From contig NZ_JAKMCS010000009.1 of assembly GCF_022662195.1 (NCBI RefSeq), positions 62,001-126,000 on the forward strand: a stretch of DNA of 64,000 nt, given 5' to 3'. Numbering within the stretch: position 1 is the stretch's first letter; every line of letters starts with the position of its first letter. This DNA is from Aestuariivivens insulae (GTDB taxonomy: Bacteria > Bacteroidota > Bacteroidia > Flavobacteriales > Flavobacteriaceae). This document shows, piece after piece, positions 1 through 9,156 of the stretch. Below the pieces are notes generated by a model, which worked only from the letters and a program-made list of their open reading frames with translations, made no database searches and was not told the origin of the DNA. The translations under genes and the position numbers were made by a program.

Positions 1-1
1 A

Positions 2-775
2 ATAATAAGTCAAGTAGATCCCGATATCATTCTGATGGTCGAAACCTATGGATCGGGCAAAAAAATAGCCGATTCACTCGGGTATCATTTTCATTTAATT
101 GCACCAGAAGGAACTGCACTCGACAATAAAAATGTTAATTTGTCTATCTTTTCCAAATTTCCTTTTGGTAAACGTATAGATACAGAGCATCCTTTTTATT
201 TGGGAGGAAGAGAGGTCGTTATTAAAGACCAAACCATTAGACTTTTTTCAAATTGGTTTCATTATTTACCTTGGGATGATGCACCAGAAACCATGGGTAA
301 GACCTCAGAGGAATTGCTGGCTTGGGAACAGACAGGGCCTAAGTATGATATGATTCAAAAAGTACTGCCATATCTCAAAGAATATGCATCACAAACAGAT
401 AGCATTCCAATGATCTTTGGAGGAGATATGAACACACCATCGCATTTAGATTGGAAAGAAAGTACCATGGCTATACACAATAATTTAGTAGTGCCTTGGT
501 ATGCTACCAAAGTATTGGAAGACATGGGGCTGATAGATACTTATAGAACCCTAAACCCTGATGTGATGTCACATCCCGGAATAACTTGGGATACTAAAGG
601 CAAAAAAGATGAACATAGAATTGACTATATCTACTACAAAGGACCAAAATTGAAAGCTGTTAAGTCGGAATCCTATAAAGCACACTTAGGAGACCCTCTT
701 AAAATTAACGGTGTGGAAATTCCATATCCGTCAGACCATGGCTTTGTAGTGACCACATTCCAGTTTGTAGAGTAA
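2..775 (+). CDS. Endonuclease/exonuclease/phosphatase family protein, 5' truncated
   Basis: C-terminal part of an EEP-fold phosphoesterase (DNase I, sphingomyelinase and inositol phosphatase superfamily). The frame is open to the window edge and reads IISQVDPDIILMVET before the first ATG at 35. That matches the family block where a Glu binds the catalytic metal, so the real start lies outside the window. Later motifs are GGDMNTP (the GDxN block), DHRIDYIYY, and SDHGFVVTTF near the end (the SDH block with the catalytic His). The substrate cannot be read from sequence. The next gene starts about 160 bases downstream on the same strand and is unrelated. Family confidence is high; whether the protein is secreted cannot be judged without the N-terminus. 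Confidence 0.85.
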   Translation: MISQVDPDIILMVETYGSGKKIADSLGYHFHLIAPEGTALDNKNVNLSIFSKFPFGKRIDTEHPFYLGGREVVIKDQTIRLFSNWFHYLPWDDAPETMGKTSEELLAWEQTGPKYDMIQKVLPYLKEYASQTDSIPMIFGGDMNTPSHLDWKESTMAIHNNLVVPWYATKVLEDMGLIDTYRTLNPDVMSHPGITWDTKGKKDEHRIDYIYYKGPKLKAVKSESYKAHLGDPLKINGVEIPYPSDHGFVVTTFQFVE

Positions 776-933
776 TGCATTTGTTTATCTATTATAACTA
801 AACTAAAGTCCGTAATTAGGTATACATTATAATAAATTCATTAATTTCGAAACACGATACGGTTCTATTTCTAAAAACCTTAGAATTATTGTTTAAGAGC
901 CTAAACCAAACCGTGTTAAAGTTATTGAGTTTT

Positions 934-2025
934 ATGTATCCAACATTTAAAAACGTACACCTAAAATTTGAGTTAAACGGCAAATATTATTCTTATGAAG
1001 ATCTTAATGATGTTGCCTATAGTTTTATTAAAGAAGGGGAGCCATATCAGCAAGCATTAGGTGTTTTTTTACTCGATTGGTTAGACGGCAAAGATTATAT
1101 TGTTGTTCAAACTTCAGGCTCAACAGGAGCGCCAAAACCAATTAAGATAAAAAAGCAAGCTATGGTGAATTCGGCCATAGCTACAGGAGATTTTTTTAAT
1201 TTAAGACCAGGAGATACGGCCTTGCATTGTTTGCCCTCAAATTTTATAGCGGGCAAAATGATGCTTATACGAGCCATTATTTTAGGACTTAAATTAGATG
1301 TGGTTTCACCCAGTTCTAAACCACTTATAGATATAGGCAAGACGTATCAATTTTCGGCAATGACACCGTTTCAAGTTGAAAACTCCTTAGATGATATGGA
1401 TCTATTGAAAACTCTAATCATAGGCGGAGGACAGGTTAGTCAGTTTTTAAAAGAAAGGTTGAAACATAAACAAGTTCACGCTTTTGAAACCTATGGAATG
1501 ACTGAAACCGTAACCCATATCGCTATTAAAAAGTTGAATAATTTTTCAGCAGAAAAACAAGGCAAAACAGCTTTTTTTGAAACCCTGCCTCATGTTACCG
1601 TATCCCAAGATAAACGAAATTGCTTGGTTATAGATGCACCCAAACTTTCTGATAATAAAATAGTGACTAATGATGTTGTTGAATTGCATTCCAAAACGAC
1701 GTTTGAATGGCTTGGGCGTTACGATAACGTTATTAATTCAGGAGGGGTCAAACTGTTTCCAGAGCTCATAGAACAAAAACTTTCCGAAGTTATTAAGCAA
1801 CGTTTTTTTGTGACTTCCCTTCCAGACGATCAATTAGGGGAGCAGGTTATACTGGTCATTGAGCATGATGGTTTAGATACTGTTGAAGTTTCAAGTGCTA
1901 TCAAGAAACTTAAATCGCTTCATAAGTACGAAATACCAAAGCAAATTTTTACGCTTCCTAAATTTATAGAAACTAAAACGGGGAAAATTCAGCGTTCAAA
2001 AACATTGGCCTTATTAAATAGATAG
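934..2025 (+). CDS. menE: O-succinylbenzoate-CoA ligase-like AMP-binding enzyme
   Basis: Compact ANL-superfamily adenylating enzyme of about 363 residues. Members this short in Bacteroidota act as o-succinylbenzoate-CoA ligases in menaquinone synthesis. Visible motifs are the P-loop TSGSTGAPKPIKIKK, the ETYGMTETV adenine/Mg block, the hinge region WLGRYDNVINSGGVKLFP, and the C-terminal catalytic lysine in TKTGKIQRSK. The frame stays open upstream to a TTG at 889, but the ATG at 934 (MYPTFKNVHLKF) puts the N-terminus where short MenE proteins usually begin, so I prefer it. No other men genes lie nearby, so the assignment rests on family and length. A general acyl-CoA ligase is the alternative. 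Confidence 0.75.
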   Translation: MYPTFKNVHLKFELNGKYYSYEDLNDVAYSFIKEGEPYQQALGVFLLDWLDGKDYIVVQTSGSTGAPKPIKIKKQAMVNSAIATGDFFNLRPGDTALHCLPSNFIAGKMMLIRAIILGLKLDVVSPSSKPLIDIGKTYQFSAMTPFQVENSLDDMDLLKTLIIGGGQVSQFLKERLKHKQVHAFETYGMTETVTHIAIKKLNNFSAEKQGKTAFFETLPHVTVSQDKRNCLVIDAPKLSDNKIVTNDVVELHSKTTFEWLGRYDNVINSGGVKLFPELIEQKLSEVIKQRFFVTSLPDDQLGEQVILVIEHDGLDTVEVSSAIKKLKSLHKYEIPKQIFTLPKFIETKTGKIQRSKTLALLNR

Positions 2026-2117
2026 TTTTACTCAACAAAAAGGTTACTTTACTCATTGTAGGTTTTATATCATAATTGTAGGGTTTAGTTTTAAGCTAAA
2101 CTTTAAAATTATCAATT

Positions 2118-4439
2118 ATGAAATCACTACTCAACATGTTATTTGTATTCGCTTTTTTAATGCAAGCCCAAGCTCAAGAACGATTAATTGTAGGCAAGGT
2201 AACCGATGAGTCCGGACATCCGCTTCCAGGTGCCAATATTATGGTAAAAGGCTCAACTATAGGAACCCAAACGGACTTTGACGGTTTATACGAAATCAAA
2301 GCTGAAAATACTGATGTTTTAGTGTTTTCGTATGTAGGATATGTTACCGTAGAGCGCAAGGTGGGTAAGTTAAACACCATATCGGTAGCATTACAGGCAG
2401 ATGCTGCTCAATTAGAAGAAGTTGTGGTTGTAGGTTATTGCACCCAAAAACGAAGAGAGGTGGTTGGTGCTGTAACGGCTGTCTCTGCCTCTCAACTAAG
2501 GCGTCAAAAACAAAAAGCCTATCATAACCAATTAGCAAGTCAAATTCAGTCTACAACAACATCCAAAGCGTTACAAGGGAACGTAGCAGGGCTACAAGTA
2601 AGTGATGCAAATGTAGGAACCAGCTCCCGTATATTAATTCGCGGTGCTGCATCTATTTCTAACAAGAAAAAACCTTTAGTGGTTGTTGATGGCGTTTTGT
2701 CAAGTTTTGATGATATTGAACATTTAAATCCAAATGAAATAAAGGATGTTAATGTGCTAAAAGACAGCAATGCCATAGCTATTTATGGTAGTCGAGCCAG
2801 TAATGGTGTTATTCTTATATCAACAAATAACAATAAAAGCCAAGTAGATAAAGAGCCCTTGTATATAGTTGATGGTGTGCCCGTTAAAAAAGAGCATAAT
2901 CATGTTGTTAATAGCTTACCCAAAAAGGATATTGATAGTAAAACGGAATATGACGGCGCTGAAGCCAAGAAGAAGTTTGGGAGGATTGCCAAAAACGGCT
3001 GTATAGTAATTACCACGCACCACGGTAATTTTAGGATAGAGAATAACGAAAGTTATGCGGTTATAGAGGAAAATACTTTTGAAAGAACCACATTATCGCC
3101 GCTATCAACCTTTTCGATTGACGTTGATAAAGCTTCCTATAGTAATATTCGCCGTATGATCAATAACGGTATGGTGGTTGAACCAGATGCCGTTAAGATT
3201 GAAGAAATGATTAATTATTTCAACTATAATTATCCGCAACCTACTGGCGAACACCCATTTTCGATAACTACTGAAGTGTCCAAGACACCCTGGAATAAGG
3301 ACACTAAACTGGTTAGAATTGGGCTTCAGGGAAAAACATTCTTGAATGAAGAATTGCCAGCATCCAATCTAACCTTTTTAATAGATGTTTCCGGTTCAAT
3401 GGGTTCTCAAAATAAACTACCATTACTAAAGCAAGCATTTAAGTTGTTAGTTAATCAGCTTCGAGAAAAAGATAAGGTGTCCATTGTTGTTTATGCAGGA
3501 GCTGCCGGTGTTGTGTTAGAACCTACTTCTGGAAACCAAAAAGAGAAAATTATTGGCGCGTTGGATAATCTAAGTTCAGGAGGCTCAACAGCTGGTGGCG
3601 CTGGCATAACATTGGCTTATAAATTAGCGGAGAAGCACTTTAAAAAACATGGGAATAATAGGGTGATTTTAGCAACCGATGGCGATTTTAATGTTGGCGC
3701 TTCCAGCGATAAAGCGATGGAGCAACTCATTGAAGAAAAACGAAAATCTGGGGTGTTTCTTTCTGTTTTAGGGTTTGGATATGGCAATTATAAAGATTCG
3801 AAATTAGAAACGCTGGCAGACAAAGGTAACGGAAACCACGCTTATATAGACAACATGCAGGAAGCTCAAAAGGTATTTGGAAAAGAATTTGGAGGAACTC
3901 TATTTACTATAGCTAAAGACGTTAAAATCCAAATTGAATTCAATCCAAAAAAAGTACAAGCCTATCGATTAATAGGATATGAAAACAGAATGTTGGCCGA
4001 TGAAGATTTTGTGGATGATACCAAAGATGCAGGGGAATTAGGTAGCGGACATACGGTAACTGCTTTATACGAAGTAATCCCTGTTGGCGTTAAAAGTGAT
4101 TATTTAAAGGATGTAGCCGATTTAAAATATACTAAATCACAAACCAATTCCAATTTTTCGGACGAATTGTTTACGGTTAAATTTAGATATAAAAAGCCAA
4201 GTGAAGACCAAAGTATAGAAATGTTACATGTGCAAAAAGATGAAATGAGCCAAGCGTCACCAGATTTTAATTTTGCATCGGCAGTAGCATTGTTTGGTAT
4301 GCAATTGCGACAGTCAAGGTACTATAATAATGCAACATTGGAAGATGTTATAGACCTAGCAAACAAGGGAAGAGGAGAAGACCGGGAAGGCTACAGGGCA
4401 GAGTTTATTAGGTTGGTGTCTTCTTATCAGGGTTTGTAA
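2118..4439 (+). CDS. Secreted protein: carboxypeptidase-regulatory, TonB-plug and VWA (YfbK-type) domains
   Basis: A 773-residue exported protein. Signal peptide at residues 1-19 (cleavage after AQA). A carboxypeptidase-regulatory beta-sandwich follows at about 21-100 (GKVTDESGHPLPGANI, TQTDFDGLYEI). Next comes a SusC-type TonB plug at about 145-236 (LVVVDGVLSSFDD, AIYGSRASNGVILIS), then a second, degraded plug half at about 245-298 (EPLYIVDGVPVKK, RIAKNGCIVITT). No outer-membrane barrel follows. The C-terminal half is a YfbK-like block with a VWA domain whose MIDAS motif DVSGS lies near 422-426, ending in a DUF3520-like region (FASAVALFGMQLRQS, GYRAEFIRLV). The role is unknown; VWA domains usually bind metal and protein ligands. 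The plug duplication without a barrel suggests a receptor front end reused for surface or periplasmic protein contacts. Confidence 0.85.
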   Translation: MKSLLNMLFVFAFLMQAQAQERLIVGKVTDESGHPLPGANIMVKGSTIGTQTDFDGLYEIKAENTDVLVFSYVGYVTVERKVGKLNTISVALQADAAQLEEVVVVGYCTQKRREVVGAVTAVSASQLRRQKQKAYHNQLASQIQSTTTSKALQGNVAGLQVSDANVGTSSRILIRGAASISNKKKPLVVVDGVLSSFDDIEHLNPNEIKDVNVLKDSNAIAIYGSRASNGVILISTNNNKSQVDKEPLYIVDGVPVKKEHNHVVNSLPKKDIDSKTEYDGAEAKKKFGRIAKNGCIVITTHHGNFRIENNESYAVIEENTFERTTLSPLSTFSIDVDKASYSNIRRMINNGMVVEPDAVKIEEMINYFNYNYPQPTGEHPFSITTEVSKTPWNKDTKLVRIGLQGKTFLNEELPASNLTFLIDVSGSMGSQNKLPLLKQAFKLLVNQLREKDKVSIVVYAGAAGVVLEPTSGNQKEKIIGALDNLSSGGSTAGGAGITLAYKLAEKHFKKHGNNRVILATDGDFNVGASSDKAMEQLIEEKRKSGVFLSVLGFGYGNYKDSKLETLADKGNGNHAYIDNMQEAQKVFGKEFGGTLFTIAKDVKIQIEFNPKKVQAYRLIGYENRMLADEDFVDDTKDAGELGSGHTVTALYEVIPVGVKSDYLKDVADLKYTKSQTNSNFSDELFTVKFRYKKPSEDQSIEMLHVQKDEMSQASPDFNFASAVALFGMQLRQSRYYNNATLEDVIDLANKGRGEDREGYRAEFIRLVSSYQGL

Positions 4440-4512
4440 ATAATTTAACATAGAATTTAAAAAACTCATGTTTCAATCCATTATATTTATGAATTAACCA
4501 ATTGTTTATTTT

Positions 4513-5481
4513 ATGAAATTTAAGGCGTATCTGGTATTATGGATTTTAGGAATGCAATTAACTATGGCTCAGCAATCGAGTGAAAAATTTATCATAGAGC
4601 AACAGTATTTAAAATACCTACCAGAGGATTACGATACGAATACAGAAAAGAAATGGCCATTAATGATTTTTTTGCACGGTTCAGGTGAAAGAGGTGAAGA
4701 TTTAGAAAAAGTCAAGGTTCATGGTCCGACGATGTTGGTGGAACAAGGCAAAACGTTTCCTTTTATTATTATTTCACCTCAAGCCAAAAGAGGTTGGGAT
4801 GAAGATATTCTATACCAAATGATAAATGATGTTATAAGCAAACATAGGGTAGATACCGATAGAGTATATTTAACAGGTTTGAGTATGGGAGGCTATGGCA
4901 CCTGGAAACTGGCACAGAAATACCCAGAAATGTTTGCTGCTATTGTCCCTATTTGTGGAGGAGGAAACCCAAAAGAGGTTTGGAAGCTAAGGCATATGCC
5001 TGTATGGTGTTTTCATGGTAAGCTGGATGGTATTGTACCCATTTCTGCATCAGAAGCTATGATAAATGCATTGAAGCCAATTAATGATGAAGTAAAATTT
5101 ACCGTTTATCCAGAAACATACCACAATAGCTGGGTTCAAGCTTATAATGACCCCGAGTTGTATGAGTGGTTGCTAAACCAAACAAAACATAAGCATAAAG
5201 CCATTGAGTTATCTCTGGCAACCCTAGAACAATATGTAGGTAAATATAATTTAGAAATGGGCACTCGTAAAGATACTTGTACAGTGGCTATTGAAGATAA
5301 AAAACTAACCGTAACAGTAAATCAAGGCACTACTGTGCTTAAGCCTTCAAGTGAGGATACTTTTTTTATAGATGAAAATCAACCTGTAGAATTTCAGTTT
5401 CGTAAAAATAAAGACGGTATAGTAGATGAAATTATTCTCTATACAAATGAAAGACTAATAATTCCGAAAATTAAAGATTAA
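4513..5481 (+). CDS. Secreted alpha/beta hydrolase (esterase/dienelactone hydrolase type)
   Basis: 322 residues with a signal peptide (cleavage near MAQQ, about residue 20). The alpha/beta-hydrolase core has the oxyanion-hole segment MIFLHGSGERGED, the nucleophile elbow GLSMGGYGTW with Ser at about 123, a probable acid Asp near 171 (HGKLDGIVP) and a catalytic His near 203 (YHNSW). This pattern is typical of the phospholipase/carboxylesterase and feruloyl-esterase-like proteins that many Bacteroidota secrete. Residues from about 235 to the end form an extra beta-rich domain starting LEQYVGKYNLEMG, resembling the small lipocalin-like domains found after beta-lactamase-like or hydrolase cores. 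The gene follows the VWA protein by 73 bases on the same strand. The substrate is unknown. Confidence 0.8.
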   Translation: MKFKAYLVLWILGMQLTMAQQSSEKFIIEQQYLKYLPEDYDTNTEKKWPLMIFLHGSGERGEDLEKVKVHGPTMLVEQGKTFPFIIISPQAKRGWDEDILYQMINDVISKHRVDTDRVYLTGLSMGGYGTWKLAQKYPEMFAAIVPICGGGNPKEVWKLRHMPVWCFHGKLDGIVPISASEAMINALKPINDEVKFTVYPETYHNSWVQAYNDPELYEWLLNQTKHKHKAIELSLATLEQYVGKYNLEMGTRKDTCTVAIEDKKLTVTVNQGTTVLKPSSEDTFFIDENQPVEFQFRKNKDGIVDEIILYTNERLIIPKIKD

Positions 5482-5672
5482 AAAAATATTTTACCCACTA
5501 TAAAATAGGGGTTTTCAAAAGTATAAAAAACAATTAATCCGAACTTGTTCCGGGACATCGAGCATCTGGCTTTCAACAGGTATTAGTTTAGAAATAATAC
5601 TTCATTACGACTACTTCCCTGTGTGATAGTTCAGATTGATAAAAGGGTGACTTTTAAACGGCCCTTTGATTT

Positions 5673-6095
5673 TTACTGTTGCATTTTCAAATAATAGTCG
5701 GCAGAATGTCTACCAGAACCATAAAAAATAAAAAATACGGACACTAAAAAGGCTATGATTGCTAAAATTAAATTGTTTACAACCATTTCACCAGCAAAAT
5801 TAATAGCTATAGCACCAATTAAAATAGGTATTTGCGCTAATATGGCCCATCGGGTTAACAAACCAAAAGCAATTAAAGTACCGCCTATAAAATGAGCTGG
5901 AGCTACATAATGTACAATCAGCATCCCTCCGGCCAAACTATGTAGAGGTTTGAATAGCTCCATAAGCATTTCGCTATTGGACATAAAGTTAACGCCCTTT
6001 ATAAATAAAAAGACACCAAGAGCTATACGTAATAAATCTAAGGGCAAATTGGTATGTGCATTGGCCCATTTGTTTAATGATTTTATTGTTCCCAT
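5673..6095 (-). CDS. DoxX family membrane protein
   Basis: 140 residues with four predicted transmembrane helices (LLRIALGVFLFIKGV; GGMLIVHYVAPAHFIGGTLI; WAILAQIPILIGAIAI; LILAIIAFLVSVFFIFYG). This is the DoxX/DoxD layout: a short inner-membrane protein with a conserved polar region between helices one and two. Family members have been linked to redox or oxidative-stress partner proteins, but nothing here identifies a partner. It is transcribed divergently from nothing obvious and lies 57 bases downstream of the acyl-CoA carboxylase gene on the same (minus) strand. Confidence is good for the family and low for any function. Confidence 0.75.
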   Translation of the reverse strand: MGTIKSLNKWANAHTNLPLDLLRIALGVFLFIKGVNFMSNSEMLMELFKPLHSLAGGMLIVHYVAPAHFIGGTLIAFGLLTRWAILAQIPILIGAIAINFAGEMVVNNLILAIIAFLVSVFFIFYGSGRHSADYYLKMQQ

Positions 6096-6152
6096 AATAG
6101 AAAGTGTTGGTTTACAATCTAAAAGGTACGAAAAATAGACGAGATTTTAAAA

Positions 6153-7796
6153 TTATACTTGCAAAACTCCTAAGTTAAAAGGCTTTTTAATTGGCGCGTG
6201 ATTTGCTGCTTCAATCCCTAAGCTTAACCATTTTCTAGTATCTAACGGGTCGATAATGGCATCGGTCCAAATACGGGCAGCAGCATAATAGGGGGAAACC
6301 TGATTATCATAACGTGCTTTAATTTTATTGAATAGCGCTTCTTCTTTTTCGGGTGTAATTTTTTCGCCTTGTTTTTCGAGTGAGGCCTTTTCAATTTGTA
6401 ACAATACTTTGGCTGCACTATTACCACTCATAACAGCCAATTCGGCACTAGGCCAAGCTACGATAAGCCTAGGATCGTAGGCTTTGCCACACATGGCATA
6501 GTTGCCGGCACCATAACTATTGCCAATAATTACAGTAAACTTTGGGACTACAGAATTACTAACGGCATTCACCATTTTAGCGCCATCTTTAATAATGCCA
6601 CTATGCTCACTCTTACTGCCCACCATAAAACCGGTTACATCTTGCAAGAATACTAATGGTATTTTTTTCTGATTACAATTGGCAATAAAGCGAGTAGCCT
6701 TATCGGCACTGTCATTATAAATTACTCCGCCAAATTGCATTTCGCTGGATTTGGTTTTTGCGCCTTTAGTTTTTATAATTTTACGCTGATTGGCCACGAT
6801 GCCCACCGCCCAACCATCAATTCTGGCATAGCAGGTTATAATGGTTTGTCCATAGCCTGCTTTGTATTCTTCAAACTCTGAATCATCCACCAACCGTTTT
6901 ATAACATCATACATATCGTATTGATCGGCTCTGGATTTAGGGATGATACCATAAATATCTTCTGGGTTCTCTTTGGGCTTCTGTGGGGCAATCCTATTGA
7001 AACCGGCTTTATCATAATCACCAATTTTATCGACGATATTCTTTATAGTGTCTAAAGCATGTTTGTCATTTTTGGCTTTATAATCGGTAACCCCAGAAAC
7101 TTCACAGTGGGTGGTAGCACCTCCCAGGGTTTCGTTATCAATCGTCTCACCAATGGCCGCTTTCACCAAATAGCTTCCCGCTAAAAATATACTTCCCGTT
7201 TTATCAACGATCAAAGCCTCATCACTCATAATGGGTAAATAAGCTCCTCCTGCAACACAGCTTCCCATAACAGCAGCAATTTGGGTAATGCCCATACTGC
7301 TCATTATGGCATTGTTTCTAAAAATACGTCCAAAATGTTCCTTGTCCGGAAAAATTTCGTCCTGCATGGGCAAATACACGCCAGCAGAATCTACCAAATA
7401 AATAATAGGCAGTTTATTCTCAATAGCAATTTCTTGGGCTCTTAAATTCTTTTTCGCGGTAATAGGAAACCAAGCACCTGCTTTAACGGTAGCATCGTTG
7501 GCAACAACAATACACTGCTTGTCTTTAATGTAACCTATCTTTACAACAACACCTCCTGAAGGGCATCCGCCATGCTCTTTATACATATCCTCGCCAGCAA
7601 AAGCTGCAATTTCTATAGCTGGTTTTTTATCATCCAAAATATAGTCAATACGCTCCCTGGCAGTCATTTTTCCTTTAGACTGATGGCTTTTTATGCGGGA
7701 TTCTCCTCCGCCTAATTTCACCTTTAAGAGCCTTGACTTTAATTCGGATAGTAGTAGCTTATTATGATCTTCGTTTTTATTGAAGTTAATATCCAT
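6153..7796 (-). CDS. Acyl-CoA carboxylase, carboxyltransferase (beta) subunit
   Basis: 547 residues, the usual size for biotin-dependent acyl-CoA carboxylase carboxyltransferase subunits (methylcrotonyl-CoA or propionyl-CoA type). It moves the carboxyl group from carboxybiotin to the acyl-CoA. N-terminal features are the GKMTARERIDYILDD segment and HGGCPSGGVVV. The first crotonase-like half carries GSCVAGGAYLPIMSDEALIV, and the second carries GFMVGSKSEHSGIIKDGAKM and NSYGAGNYAMCGKAYDPR with the conserved glycines of the oxyanion hole. The overall match is closest to methylcrotonyl-CoA carboxylase beta (leucine degradation), but chain-length specificity cannot be settled by eye. The biotin carboxylase/carrier subunit is not next to it, so the partner is encoded elsewhere. 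Confidence 0.85.
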   Translation of the reverse strand: MDINFNKNEDHNKLLLSELKSRLLKVKLGGGESRIKSHQSKGKMTARERIDYILDDKKPAIEIAAFAGEDMYKEHGGCPSGGVVVKIGYIKDKQCIVVANDATVKAGAWFPITAKKNLRAQEIAIENKLPIIYLVDSAGVYLPMQDEIFPDKEHFGRIFRNNAIMSSMGITQIAAVMGSCVAGGAYLPIMSDEALIVDKTGSIFLAGSYLVKAAIGETIDNETLGGATTHCEVSGVTDYKAKNDKHALDTIKNIVDKIGDYDKAGFNRIAPQKPKENPEDIYGIIPKSRADQYDMYDVIKRLVDDSEFEEYKAGYGQTIITCYARIDGWAVGIVANQRKIIKTKGAKTKSSEMQFGGVIYNDSADKATRFIANCNQKKIPLVFLQDVTGFMVGSKSEHSGIIKDGAKMVNAVSNSVVPKFTVIIGNSYGAGNYAMCGKAYDPRLIVAWPSAELAVMSGNSAAKVLLQIEKASLEKQGEKITPEKEEALFNKIKARYDNQVSPYYAAARIWTDAIIDPLDTRKWLSLGIEAANHAPIKKPFNLGVLQV

Positions 7797-7883
7797 TCGA
7801 CTTTTGTTTGATGCTAAAGTACAAAAGTTTCAAAATTTCACGTCTACTATGTTAATGAAATCATAAATTATAATACATGGAAA

Positions 7884-7901
7884 TATATTCCTTGGAATAT
7901 A
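7884..7901. promoter_or_regulatory. Perfect palindrome overlapping the azoR -33 box (MarR operator candidate)
   Basis: TATATTCC-TT-GGAATATA has two perfect 8-base arms around a 2-base centre. The TTG of the -33 promoter element (7892-7894) lies in its centre. A second, overlapping GGAA-N5-TTCC repeat starts at 7879. Operators of this size and symmetry placed over a promoter are typical of MarR-family dimers, and a MarR gene is the third gene of the operon that this promoter drives. Binding is inferred, not shown. Confidence 0.6.
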
Positions 7902-7923
7902 AATTATTTTTTTCATATATTTG
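7892..7923 (+). promoter_or_regulatory. Bacteroidota-type promoter of the azoR operon
   Basis: TTG at 7892-7894, a 21-base spacer, then TATATTTG at 7916-7923. This fits the TTG/TAnnTTTG consensus for the Bacteroidota housekeeping sigma factor. It lies 23 bases before the azoR ATG, with a start site expected near 7930. Confidence 0.7.
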
Positions 7924-7946
7924 TACCATAATTAAAAACAGTTATT

Positions 7947-8534
7947 ATGAACATACTAAACATTAATTCAAGCAGCAATAGAATAGATTCCATATCAGAA
8001 TCCTATTCAACGAAGATTCTTGAGCAACTTCAAAATCTAAATCCGGATGCGACTGTTGTAAAACGATATACAACGTATTCAGACTTACCATTTTTAAATC
8101 AGGATATGTTAGGGGCATTATTTGTAAAAGGAGAAAGAACCCCCGAGCAAGAAAAGTTTTTGGAAAAATCGAACCAATTGGTAAAAGAGCTTAAGGAAGC
8201 CGATACTTTGGTTATCTCCACGCCAATCTATAATTTTGGAATTCCAGCATCATTAAAGGCGTATTTTGATTTGGTAGCCAGGGCAGGCGTAACTTTTAGG
8301 TATACTGAAAATGGTCCAGAAGGCCTATTGAAAAACAAGAAAGCCTATGTGGTTGTAAGTAGTGGCGGAACTGAGATTGGTAGCGATATCGATTTTGCCG
8401 GAAAATATATAAAACATTTTTTGGCATTTATTGGTATAACTAATGTAGAGATTGTTAAATTGGACCAGTTAATGTTTAAAAACAAAGAAAAACTGGAAGC
8501 AGCCGATGCGCAGATTGAAATTATCGAGGCGTAA
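7947..8534 (+). CDS. azoR: FMN-dependent NADH-azoreductase
   Basis: 195 residues with a flavodoxin-like fold. This family (AzoR/AcpD) uses FMN and NAD(P)H to reduce quinones and azo compounds by two electrons and is often induced by electrophiles. Motifs are the N-terminal phosphate-binding strand MNILNINSSSNR, the flavin-binding loop STPIYNFGIPASLKAYFD, and VVSSGGTEIG for the isoalloxazine contact. It is the first gene of a tight group with a second flavin reductase (32-base gap) and a MarR regulator (38-base gap). That arrangement suggests a quinone or electrophile detoxification operon under autoregulation. The start is the only ATG downstream of a good promoter. Confidence 0.88.
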   Translation: MNILNINSSSNRIDSISESYSTKILEQLQNLNPDATVVKRYTTYSDLPFLNQDMLGALFVKGERTPEQEKFLEKSNQLVKELKEADTLVISTPIYNFGIPASLKAYFDLVARAGVTFRYTENGPEGLLKNKKAYVVVSSGGTEIGSDIDFAGKYIKHFLAFIGITNVEIVKLDQLMFKNKEKLEAADAQIEIIEA

Positions 8535-8566
8535 CTGTTGGCTGGTTTTAAATAAATAGTAATAAT

Positions 8567-9118
8567 ATGAAATATGTCTTGGCATTTGCCGGTAGTAGTA
8601 GTAAACAATCCATAAACAAACAATTGGTGACTTATGCAGCAAGCTTAGTAGAACATGCTAAAGTTGAAGTTTTAGATTTAAACGATTACGAGTTGCCCTT
8701 ATTTAGCGTAGATAAGGAAGCAGCATTTGGACACCCAGAAAATGCCCATAAATTTTTAGAACAGATTAAATCTGCTGATGGTATCTTGGTTTCGCTTGCC
8801 GAGCATAATGGAGCATATACTGCCGTATTCAAAAATTTATTGGATTGGATGTCCAGAATTGAAGGCAAAACTTTTTTTGGTAAACCAATGCTTTTAATGG
8901 CAACATCAGATGGGAAGCGAGGCGCTAAATCGGTTTTGGGTATAGCCCAAGATAGGTTTCCAAGGCATAATGCCAATATTATAGACGTATTTTCATTGCC
9001 TTCGTTTACTGCTAATTTTTCAGACGGTAAAATTATTAATGATGAATTAGATGCGGAGTTAAAATCGAAAGTAGAGAAATTTCAAGAAGCGCTTCAAGCA
9101 ATTTCTAGGGCCAGTTAA
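8567..9118 (+). CDS. NAD(P)H-dependent FMN reductase (quinone reductase-like)
   Basis: 183 residues of the NADPH-dependent FMN reductase family (ChrR/YieF/SsuE group, flavodoxin-like). The N-terminus LAFAGSSSKQSINKQL is the FMN phosphate loop, and LAEHNGAYTAVFKNLLDW corresponds to the family's PEYNxSxPxxLKNxxDW loop, with the central residues changed (HNGAYTAV). It probably reduces quinones or other small acceptors with FMN as cofactor. It lies between azoR and the MarR gene, likely in one transcript. The loop change from PEYN to AEHN is the only unusual point. Confidence 0.82.
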   Translation: MKYVLAFAGSSSKQSINKQLVTYAASLVEHAKVEVLDLNDYELPLFSVDKEAAFGHPENAHKFLEQIKSADGILVSLAEHNGAYTAVFKNLLDWMSRIEGKTFFGKPMLLMATSDGKRGAKSVLGIAQDRFPRHNANIIDVFSLPSFTANFSDGKIINDELDAELKSKVEKFQEALQAISRAS

Positions 9119-9156
9119 TGATTATTTCTATTTAAAAACGGAGAAAAACAGAGTAT

